Assembly (NCBI GenBank): GCA_023444705.1
Contig: JAEXMB010000017.1
Coordinates: 1-22,045 of the forward strand
Source of the DNA: Pseudomonadota bacterium
GTDB taxonomy: Bacteria; Pseudomonadota; Alphaproteobacteria; Micavibrionales; UBA2020
Reading direction: 5' to 3'
DNA: 22,045 nucleotides
Shown here: piece by piece, positions 16,801 through 22,045 of the stretch
How positions within the stretch are numbered: the first letter of the stretch is position 1
Layout: each line of letters begins with the position of its first letter
Position numbers and translations under genes: made by a program
Notes under the pieces: model-generated
Database searches by the model: none
What the model was told of the DNA's origin: nothing
Seen by the model: only the letters and a program-made list of their open reading frames with translations

Positions 16801-18355
16801 GGATACAACGCCGGCTGGCTATGCGGTGGCCTTTGTTACCGATCCTGTCAATGCCGCCAACGTGACGGCAGCGGCGTTTGACCTGACAGGCGCGCAAACG
16901 GGCGCAAGCTATGCCTATAGCATCACCTCAAGCGGCGGGGGCAGCGCGGTGACGGGCAGCGGTACAGTGACCGCCGCGACCATGCCGTTCACCGGCCTTG
17001 ACCTCAGCGGTCTTGGCGAGGGCACGCTGACGCTGTCGCTGACCCTGACCAGCGTATCGGGCACGGCGGGCGCGGCAGTCACGGCAACGGTGACGAAGGA
17101 TACGACCATCCCTGCGCCGTCAGGCTATACGGTGGACTTCACGACCGATCCGCTGACGCTTGGAAACGTGAATGCGGCGGCGTTTGATCTGGCGGGTGCT
17201 GAAGTCGGCGCGACATATAATTACAGCATTTCATCAAGCGGGGGCGGCACGCCTGTTACAGGCAGCGGGACCGTCACTGCTGCCTCAATGTCGTTCACGG
17301 GGATCGACCTTGGCGGGCTTGCGGACGGGACGATCACGGCATCGCTGACGCTTTCCAACCCGTCCATCGGCCCTGCCGTAACAGATACGACGACCAAGGC
17401 AACGACGCCGTCGGGGTATACGGCCACATTCACAACGACGCCGTTGACGGCGGGCAATGTGACGGCGGCAGGCTTTACGCTGGCGGGGGCGAATGTCGGC
17501 GATACGTATGATTACACCATCACCTCAAGCGGCGGCGGCACGCCTGTCAGCGCATCCGGCACGGTGAGCGGCGCCAGCATGAACGTGACCGGTATCGACC
17601 TCAGCGGTCTGGCCGATGGCCTGGTGACGGTGTCGCTGACGGTTACCAATGCGTTGTCAGAAACGGGTGCAGCCGCCACCGATACAGCGAACAAAGCCAC
17701 TGTCCCCACCGGCTATGCCGTGGCCTTTACGACAGATCCGCTCACGTCCGCCAATGCGGCCGCGGCCGCTTTCTCCATCACGGGCGCAACGGCGGGGGAC
17801 AGCTATGATTACACCGTCAGCTCCAGCGGCGGCGGCGCAAGTGTGACGGGCAGCGGCATAGCGGCAGCCGCAACGGTGAATGTGACCGGCGTTGATCTTT
17901 CTGCCGTACCCGACGGCACGCTGACAGTCGCGGTCACGTTGACCAACACGCTCGGCGTGACGGGGGCGGCGGTCGTCAACACGGTTGCCAAGTCGACCAC
18001 GCCGACAGGTTACAGCGTGGCCTTCACGACCAGCCCTGTAAACGCAGCCAGTGCGACTGTTGCGGCGTTTGATCTTAGCGGCGCCGAGGTTGGCACGACC
18101 TATACCTATGCCATCACGTCAAGCGGCGGAGGGGCGGCAGTAAGCGGTAGCGGTACGGTCAGTACCGCTTCTATGTCGTTCACCGCTTTGGATGTCAGCG
18201 GTCTGGGTGATGGCACGCTGACTGTGTCTATGACGCTCAGTAGCGTTTCGGGCAGTGCGGGCACGGCGGCGACGGCGACAGTCGCCAAAGACGCGACGGC
18301 ACCCGCAATCCTTTCGGTCACGCCGCCAGCGGATGGAGTATATGATGACCTTTAA
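13844..18355 (+). CDS. Inverse autotransporter (intimin/invasin type) with FecR-like domain and seven Ig-like repeats (gene A)
   Basis: A 1503-residue outer-membrane adhesin-like protein. A long n-region and hydrophobic core end in HIALA (about residue 47), a signal peptide. Residues ~126-366 form the inverse-autotransporter beta-barrel (HTVFAEGGVSYRG, GSGYRLMNDDETWLYGVNAF, DHEWEYKHHRVSLGVDA). The linker LKRVDRENTIVTQQ matches the intimin post-barrel segment, so what follows should be exported to the surface. Passenger order: FecR-like domain (425-549; VGQQVQYDSRVVVSGGAGDY, GSDTTVDIA, VPGGTIILTGTDIDVYS); a divergent Ig-like (SWM-type) domain (581-676); another Ig-like domain (688-788); then seven ~99-residue modules (794-1487). 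The protein stops at VTPPADGVYDDL, the first strand of a further domain that continues in the next gene. No LysM or C-type lectin tip is present. The ATG lacks a clear Shine-Dalgarno; a TTG at 13793 is the alternative. Confidence 0.88.
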   Translation: MIAAEKVLFSSRRFLSRAVLPGPSLSRHLLTAAMLCCAFFLSHIALAADDNKPAMDGASALILEQLQAAGSGDPVNAGLQQAGEYSANAIRDALPADAYVRKRYGNAAAWLSGALRDTAAETVSGSTLQGVLNGVEPAAGDIGNRLMLNATGRAIDDAAQGARDTGLPFLRNLEAEYQLQQGEKPQYSLRAIDALYESPDLRHTVFAEGGVSYRGGRTTTNVGSGYRLMNDDETWLYGVNAFYDHEWEYKHHRVSLGVDATNTDLRVFANRYVALSGWRDARAGYEEVALSGWDAGISGPMPFLRDLEATGTAFTWQRHDSQDDLRGLRLNLDYTPTPKVALGLATTQDSDGDTQVAATIRYNFNAEKRERERNAQSVRDLRLKRVDRENTIVTQQRAKNAVATLGIVVDETTGANQVIAPDSTVSALSVGQQVQYDSRVVVSGGAGDYAQLRFGDGGILRIGSDTTVDIAVGVVTLVSGVAQYVSGSTNVVVNVPGGTIILTGTDIDVYSAGATSTVRVRDGQVSANGVTVNSGEIADVSGGAVVLAPGSPAYQQHRQQVYARLDNADPTPFVAAKAAPYVYRDVYVQSAPAQVGDDLVLGMAFSKAVTRVGPVMLDFTLNGVSRSAAYLSGDNSTTLLFRYVTVAADAGAGAVAIDDFTLNGGGVQSGAMQAVVYVPPSSASFPGGPVTPADLTVAVTSGAAPTTSSSPIAYTLTFSEAVTGLTAGDLAVSNGTASGLSTSDNVVWTVNVTPGSLGAVSVQVPAGAAQSAGGANNLASNTLSVTYDTGPPTGYAVAFTTDPIDAGNDTAAAFELSGAEVGTTYTYTITSSAGGAPVTGSASVNAATMSVTGIDVTALADGTLTLSLTLENTLGAGGVAVSDTVVKNTAPSGYAVAFTTDPVTAANASSAAFDLTSAQVGADYAYSITSSAGGTAVTGSGTVNAASMPLTGIDLSALPDGTLTLSLVLTNAFGSAGAAASDTVVKDTTPAGYAVAFVTDPVNAANVTAAAFDLTGAQTGASYAYSITSSGGGSAVTGSGTVTAATMPFTGLDLSGLGEGTLTLSLTLTSVSGTAGAAVTATVTKDTTIPAPSGYTVDFTTDPLTLGNVNAAAFDLAGAEVGATYNYSISSSGGGTPVTGSGTVTAASMSFTGIDLGGLADGTITASLTLSNPSIGPAVTDTTTKATTPSGYTATFTTTPLTAGNVTAAGFTLAGANVGDTYDYTITSSGGGTPVSASGTVSGASMNVTGIDLSGLADGLVTVSLTVTNALSETGAAATDTANKATVPTGYAVAFTTDPLTSANAAAAAFSITGATAGDSYDYTVSSSGGGASVTGSGIAAAATVNVTGVDLSAVPDGTLTVAVTLTNTLGVTGAAVVNTVAKSTTPTGYSVAFTTSPVNAASATVAAFDLSGAEVGTTYTYAITSSGGGAAVSGSGTVSTASMSFTALDVSGLGDGTLTVSMTLSSVSGSAGTAATATVAKDATAPAILSVTPPADGVYDDL
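16223..18304 (+). repeat. Seven tandem ~297-base modules encoding Ig-like domains
   Basis: Modules begin at 16223, 16520, 16817, 17123, 17414, 17711 and 18008, so unit lengths are 297, 297, 306, 291, 297, 297 and about 297 bases. Each begins GYxVAFTTDP (or a close variant), continues AAAFDLxGAxVGxxYxY, then ITSSGGGxxVTGSGTV, then TGIDLSGLxDGTLTLSLTL, and ends with a short TTP- or TAP-type linker. Identity is high in protein and lower in DNA, so most duplications are not very recent. Copy number could change by recombination. Confidence 0.92.
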
Positions 18356-19808
18356 ACAATCATGTTTGGCGTTTGTGTTGTGCGTATTGACGCTGGCAGC
18401 GCGACCTGCGCTTGCGGCCAATCTTGACTTTACCGTGAATACGGGGGAACCCGTCATCGTTGACATCACGGGAGGTACGCCGCGCCTTGCGCTAACGGTG
18501 GGTAGCGCAAGCCGATTTGCAACATATGTATCGGGTTCGGGTACAGCGGCGCTATTGTTCCGCTATAGCGTGCAGGCGGGGGATTTCGATGCCGACGGCG
18601 TTGCTGTGGTGCCTCCGGTGGATCTCAATGGTGCGACCATCCGTGATGCCGCGGGGAATGACATGGCGTTGTCTTATGTGGCTCCGGCCACCGGCAACGT
18701 CAGGGTCCAAACCTACACCGTGGCCTTTGCCACCGATCCGGTGACGGCGCTGAACCAGTCAGCTGTCAGCCTCACGATGGCCAAGGCGCCGGTCGGTGCA
18801 ACTTTTAATTATACCATCACCAGTTCGGGCGGAGCGGGCAGTGTAACAGGGACAGGTACAGTCGCAAGTGTGCCGCAAACGATCAGCGGTATTGACGTGA
18901 CCTCGCTGCCAGACGGCACGCTGACGGCGTCGCTGACGGTGACGGGGGCCTCGGGCACGGGTGCGGCGCGCACGGCGACGGTGGCAAAGAACACCACGGC
19001 CATTCTTGATGGCTTACCGACGCCCGCGGCGGCCTATGGCCTGCGCAAGCTGCGCAGCGCTTATGCGGGGCCGCTCGTGCAGGTCCGCAGGTCTGACAAC
19101 GCAACGCAGGATATCGGTGCCCTGGCCAACGGCAACCTGAATGAAACGGCGTTGACAACGTTTTGCGGTTCCTCGAATTGCTTTGTGCAGACGTGGTATG
19201 ATCAAAGCGGCAACGGCCTCAATGCCGTGCAGCCTACAGCTGCGCAGCAACCCTCGCTGGTCAGTGCGGGGACGATCTTGCGCATGGGAACGCGCCCGGC
19301 CTTGTATATCGCGCCTGCTAACGCGATGACGGTTACGGGGATTACATGGAACGCCTATACGCTGTCAGCCGTAGTGCGCCATCAAAGTGCGCCCAGCGAT
19401 GTGCGTGCGCTGGCTGTCAAACGCACCAGTACCGCGAACAGCGAATTTTTCTGGTTTTACTGGAGTTCCAGCGGAAGCGTGACCTGGGACCAGAATGGAA
19501 GCGGCACCGGCTCCAGCCGTTTTAACACAGGTTTTACGCCGGTGCTGAATACCAATTACGTCTACACGCTGGTGCGTCCCTTGTCGGGCAGCAACCGCAT
19601 TCAATACGTCAATGGAGTCGTGCGCGGGTCAACGTCGTCCAACGCCAACGTCTCAAACGCATTGCTGCTGACCATCGGTAACGATCCATCTTCGAGCAGC
19701 CGCGGGCTGGATGGGCGCGTGGGCGAATTCATTGTCTGGACAAGCGCACTGTCGACGACCGACCGCACCGCCCTGGAAGGCGATCAGGGCAACTACTATG
19801 CGCCGTAA
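18345..19808 (+). CDS. Exported protein with partial Ig-like domain, one shared module and concanavalin-like C-terminus (gene B)
   Basis: A 487-residue protein overlapping gene A by 11 bases in the +1 frame. The ATG at 18345 is chosen because GGAG at 18335-18338 is 6 bases upstream; ATGs at 18342 and 18333 are alternatives. Residues 1-24 are a signal peptide (CLAFVLCVLTLAARPALA). Residues 25-115 are an SWM-type Ig-like domain that lacks its first strand (starts NLDFTVN; contains GGTPRLALTVG, ATYVSGSGTAALLFRYSVQA). Residues 123-220 are an eighth copy of the gene A module. From about 225 to the end lies a region resembling the arabinofuranosidase-B catalytic/LamG-like fold (AAYGLRKLRSAYAGPLVQVR, QTWYDQSGNGLNAVQPTAAQ, and the usual end DRTALEGDQGNYY). 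In bacteria this region is common in surface proteins and probably binds glycans; enzyme activity is not claimed. Confidence 0.85.
   Translation: MTFKQSCLAFVLCVLTLAARPALAANLDFTVNTGEPVIVDITGGTPRLALTVGSASRFATYVSGSGTAALLFRYSVQAGDFDADGVAVVPPVDLNGATIRDAAGNDMALSYVAPATGNVRVQTYTVAFATDPVTALNQSAVSLTMAKAPVGATFNYTITSSGGAGSVTGTGTVASVPQTISGIDVTSLPDGTLTASLTVTGASGTGAARTATVAKNTTAILDGLPTPAAAYGLRKLRSAYAGPLVQVRRSDNATQDIGALANGNLNETALTTFCGSSNCFVQTWYDQSGNGLNAVQPTAAQQPSLVSAGTILRMGTRPALYIAPANAMTVTGITWNAYTLSAVVRHQSAPSDVRALAVKRTSTANSEFFWFYWSSSGSVTWDQNGSGTGSSRFNTGFTPVLNTNYVYTLVRPLSGSNRIQYVNGVVRGSTSSNANVSNALLLTIGNDPSSSSRGLDGRVGEFIVWTSALSTTDRTALEGDQGNYYAP
18711..19001 (+). repeat. Eighth, dispersed copy of the Ig-like module (in gene B)
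   Basis: The segment starting TYTVAFATDP aligns throughout with the seven modules of gene A (FNYTITSSGGAGSVTGTGTV, SGIDVTSLPDGTLTASLTV). It is more divergent than the tandem copies, lacking AAAFDL (replaced by AVSLTM), and ends at the VAKNTT linker. Confidence 0.85.
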
Positions 19809-19840
19809 ATGGCACGCCCAGCTGTAGCGGTGTCTTTGGA

Positions 19841-19885
19841 ATCTCTGAAAACCTGAAAAAATGGTGGTGGAGGTAGTTCAGAGAT
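19841..19885. repeat. 9-base perfect inverted repeat upstream of the RTX gene
   Basis: ATCTCTGAA (19841-19849) and TTCAGAGAT (19877-19885) are exact reverse complements separated by 27 bases. They fill the short gap between gene B and the RTX gene. The right arm overlaps a GATAAT (19883-19888) that could be a -10, so the dyad could be an operator. A long-loop RNA hairpin is the alternative; there is no following T-tract, so it is not a standard terminator. Confidence 0.6.
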
Positions 19886-19926
19886 AATGCCCTTAGATGC
19901 CCCGCGTTCCGACGCAAGGATTTTCG

Positions 19927-20289
19927 ATGAGAATAGCGGATGACGAGTTCTCTGTTGCCGGAGCAACGGCTCCTGTGAATACAGCAGTTACCTCTGGTCC
20001 CAACCAATCACGTCCCGGCCCTGCCGCTGCGGGCGATTCCAGCGGCAACGACATCCTTCTTGGCGGTGCGGGTAACGACATTATTTATGGCGGCGCAGGC
20101 AACGACATCCTGCACGGCGGGTATAAAAAATCAGATATCGATACTGCCGCCAAGGCGCTTGCCGGCGCGAAGAATGTGGTGGTGTGGGATCAGGCGGACC
20201 ACTTTGGCAGTATTGCCGATGTAGGCAGTAACGACGGTAATGACGAGCTGCACGGCGGTGTCGGCAACGACGTTCTGATCGCGGCTTAG
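19927..20289 (+). CDS. Small RTX (calcium-binding nonapeptide repeat) protein
   Basis: A 120-residue acidic protein. Two blocks of RTX repeats are visible: GNDILLGGAGNDIIYGGAGN plus DILHGG (40-65) and GNDELHGGVGNDVLIAA (104-120). Each GGxGxDxΦ unit binds calcium in the parallel beta-roll. Between the blocks is a 38-residue non-repeat segment (KSDIDTAAKALAGAKNVVVW onward). No Sec signal peptide is present; RTX proteins normally leave through type I secretion using C-terminal signals, and this one ends in the hydrophobic VLIAA that is common at such termini. The ATG at 19927 is preferred over the ATG at 19897 because AAGGA lies 6 bases upstream of it. It is very short for an RTX protein and has no effector domain, so it may be a secreted calcium-binding partner or the remnant of a larger protein. 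No type I secretion genes are in the window. Confidence 0.8.
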   Translation: MRIADDEFSVAGATAPVNTAVTSGPNQSRPGPAAAGDSSGNDILLGGAGNDIIYGGAGNDILHGGYKKSDIDTAAKALAGAKNVVVWDQADHFGSIADVGSNDGNDELHGGVGNDVLIAA

Positions 20290-20312
20290 GAGACCTGTCC
20301 TTTACGTCGTGC

Positions 20313-20337
20313 AATCCTCGCTTTGGCGGGATTTTTT
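20313..20337 (+). terminator. Rho-independent terminator after the RTX gene
   Basis: AATCC-T-CGC (20313-20321) pairs with GCGGGATT (20326-20333), with a single bulged T and a TTTG loop. A run of T extends to 20337. It starts 24 bases after the RTX stop codon, so it closes the gene A-B-RTX unit. It also lies close to where base composition falls. Confidence 0.75.
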
Positions 20338-20513
20338 ATGGCTGGATAAGCGCTGTTAGGTGCGGGGCTGAGGTGCGCCCTGCGGAAAGTTGCAGCGTGT
20401 GGGCATAATGGGGTTTGGGATTGTGCGCATGTGGCGTGCCATGCAAGACTATTGCAGTCTTAGTGCTCCTAATCTCTCCATCTTCTTGGTTTAATTTTGA
20501 CTATGGTGCTGGC

Positions 20514-21233
20514 ATGAAAAAAGTATTTATCTGCGTTGCCGTTGTGACTTTATTGACCTCTTTCTCATATGCAAGTAGCGCACCCGCCTTAATAGGTTCT
20601 GAAGTTCAAGACTATTGCGCAACAGAAGTCTTTACAAATGGACTTAGTAGAGAATTAAAAAATGTTGAATCTTTAAATATATCATTCAGTTTTTTACCTA
20701 TAAATAGTTCTCCATTCAGATGTGAGAGTTCTCCTGCTAGATGTTCTAAATGGGTGGTGTTATCTAAGGAAGAGTTGGATAAAGAATACATTTCAGGCAA
20801 AGCAATTGAGCAAGCCCAGCTTTTGAGGGAAGTATACCCAACGTTTCTTTATCCGCAGCATGTGTCTGAATTAGTAGAAAAAACGCTTATTAAGGCATTG
20901 CGTGATTATGGAGGCAAACAAGTAAGCGGCATGCCCTGTCGTTTACCAAAGATGCACAAGCCTGGAGATGTCTCATCGGATGGTGAAAAATTAGAGACTG
21001 TCAGTGTGACTATTAAAGTCTATGAAAAAAAAATGCCCAAAGAATTGGCGGCTACTGAGGACACTTTTTTTCTTGTAGACGTGGACTACTATCGTGGAGC
21101 ATCTGACTCTCGAAAGATTAATGCGGCCTTGGGAGGTGTTTATCTTGTGACAGGGAAAACTACCAAAGAAGAATTGATAGCGGAGATGTGGAAGCCGTGG
21201 GCTGCTCAGATTGATGGACCGCACCCAGAGTAA
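20514..21233 (+). CDS. Exported four-cysteine protein of unknown function (AT-rich)
   Basis: A 239-residue protein I do not recognise. MKKVFICVAVVTLLTSFSYA (1-20) is a clear signal peptide, and this fixes the start at 20514 although the Shine-Dalgarno is poor and the frame is open further upstream. The mature part has four Cys (35, 70, 77, 142), enough for two disulfides in the periplasm or outside. No lipobox, membrane helix or known motif is seen. The C-terminal half looks alpha/beta (VSVTIKVYEKKMPKEL, TFFLVDVDYYRG, GGVYLVTGKTTKEELIAEMW). Codon use is AT-rich and unlike everything to the left: 20641-20700 has 13 G/C in 60 bases. The next gene, a metalloprotease, begins 37 bases later, so the two may share a transcript and have a related job, for example as chaperone, inhibitor or co-secreted factor. 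That is inference from position only. Confidence 0.8.
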   Translation: MKKVFICVAVVTLLTSFSYASSAPALIGSEVQDYCATEVFTNGLSRELKNVESLNISFSFLPINSSPFRCESSPARCSKWVVLSKEELDKEYISGKAIEQAQLLREVYPTFLYPQHVSELVEKTLIKALRDYGGKQVSGMPCRLPKMHKPGDVSSDGEKLETVSVTIKVYEKKMPKELAATEDTFFLVDVDYYRGASDSRKINAALGGVYLVTGKTTKEELIAEMWKPWAAQIDGPHPE

Positions 21234-21270
21234 ACAACAGTAAGTTTTTGAAAATTTACGAGGGAGCATC

Positions 21271-22045
21271 ATGTACGCAGATTTAAAAAAAAATTTTAAC
21301 TTTAAAAATATGCCTGTAAATGGAGAAATTACTCCAGTTAACGGTGTTTATAACATTAGTTATTCTTTTTTGGATCAGGTTAGTGTCTACCAGATAGACT
21401 ATTTAGAGACTGGATACTCTGTCGAGAACTATTACGCTGTTTCCGAAAACAATTTATTACCAGCTGATATTCAAAGTCTTGCTTCTTCTATCACTGGAGG
21501 CTTTTCTGGGCTTCAAAGAACCCTGTTAGAGGGGGCGCTTTTTTCATACGCAGAGATAGCTAATATCAACTTTACGAATGATGCAAATGGGGCGATTGCT
21601 TTTGCGCCAGGCCGATCAATGGGGGTAGTCGATGGCGTGGAGTATGAGAACTTTGATGATGGGAGTCTCGCGGGTTCACTGTCTAACATAGGTTCTGGAC
21701 AACAAGCGACGGGCCGATATGGAGATATTTGGTTTAATCTTGATAACCTCTACCTCACTGCGACAGTTGCGAGCTTTTATTCAACGGCATTACATGAACT
21801 TGGGCATTCGTTAGGTTTGAAGGAGGGGTCAAGTGTTCCAAGTGTGAATGATCCTCACCTTACTGTCATGTCAGATCAGCCATTTATAGGGATGCCTGAC
21901 GGTTGGGTTACAAGTCTCCAACTGTACGACATCGCTGCCATCCAAAGCATCTACGGATATAATTATACGACACGTAAAGAGAATACGGTTTACGGTATCG
22001 GCAAGGGGTTTGGCGCGACAGCGGCGGATGCTTTTGTCTATAGCA
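21271..22045 (+). CDS. Serralysin-like M10 metalloprotease, 3' end outside window
   Basis: 258 residues are visible and the frame stays open at the window edge. AGGGAG lies 4 bases before the ATG. There is no Sec signal peptide, as expected for type I-secreted serralysins. The zinc site is HELGHSLGLKE (175-185) with catalytic Glu176, but position 11 of the HExxHxxGxxH motif, normally the third zinc His, is Glu185. A Met-turn candidate follows (TVMSDQP, Met200), where the usual Tyr after MS is Asp. Then come LQLYDIAAIQSIYGYNYTT and RKENTVYGIG, the conserved bridge into the calcium-binding serralysin C-terminal domain, which is cut off here. The N-terminal half is AT-rich, and the last ~130 bases are nearer the local GC norm. 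The family call is firm; whether it is active is open because of Glu185. Confidence 0.85.
   Translation, partial: MYADLKKNFNFKNMPVNGEITPVNGVYNISYSFLDQVSVYQIDYLETGYSVENYYAVSENNLLPADIQSLASSITGGFSGLQRTLLEGALFSYAEIANINFTNDANGAIAFAPGRSMGVVDGVEYENFDDGSLAGSLSNIGSGQQATGRYGDIWFNLDNLYLTATVASFYSTALHELGHSLGLKEGSSVPSVNDPHLTVMSDQPFIGMPDGWVTSLQLYDIAAIQSIYGYNYTTRKENTVYGIGKGFGATAADAFVYS

Noticed and set aside
16223..18304. Regular ~297-base periodicity considered as a CRISPR or satellite array
   Set aside because: The unit is far too long for CRISPR, codons stay in frame, and protein similarity exceeds DNA similarity; it encodes Ig-like modules.
20445..20461. 6-base inverted repeat AAGACT/AGTCTT in the gap before the unknown exported gene
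   Set aside because: The stem is short, not GC-rich and has no T-tract, so it is likely chance in a 200-base gap.

Overview
The window looks like a piece of the chromosome of a Gram-negative bacterium, most likely an alphaproteobacterium. The evidence is a GC-rich coding style with strong third-position G/C, an alpha-2-macroglobulin/PBP1C gene pair, an inverse-autotransporter outer-membrane barrel, and RTX-type secreted proteins. The phylum-level call is a judgement from gene content and codon style; no rRNA or tRNA is present to confirm it.

Left half (1-12753), housekeeping and envelope genes: a DUF1003 membrane protein (minus strand, runs off the left edge); a divergent two-gene unit of a YjdM/PhnA zinc-ribbon protein and an EI24 (CysZ-like) membrane protein; a convergent minus-strand protein with a transglutaminase-like Cys/His pattern; then a plus-strand run of a very large periplasmic alpha-2-macroglobulin with an intact CWEQ thioester, overlapping the start of penicillin-binding protein 1C (pbpC), then recQ and a small SET-domain protein. 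The first two of that run form a known periplasmic defence and repair pair: the macroglobulin traps proteases that breach the outer membrane and PBP1C is thought to repair the wall. A minus-strand exported haloacid-dehalogenase-like protein with a degraded active site closes this part.

Right half (13527-22045), secreted and surface genes: an inverse autotransporter (intimin/invasin type) carries a FecR-like domain and seven tandem ~99-residue modules (gene A). It overlaps by 11 bases a second exported protein (gene B) with one more copy of the module and a concanavalin-like C-terminal region. A 120-residue RTX-repeat protein with a terminator follows. An AT-rich segment then holds an unknown exported four-cysteine protein and the start of a serralysin-like M10 metalloprotease with a substituted third zinc ligand.

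Main observation: the A/B boundary falls inside one Ig-like domain. Gene A ends with the first strand of the domain and gene B begins, directly after its signal peptide, with the rest. About 64 extra bases, carrying a stop and a signal peptide in a shifted frame, replace what should be a short loop. This is either a recent gene fission or a two-protein adhesin whose halves may complement each other by strand exchange.
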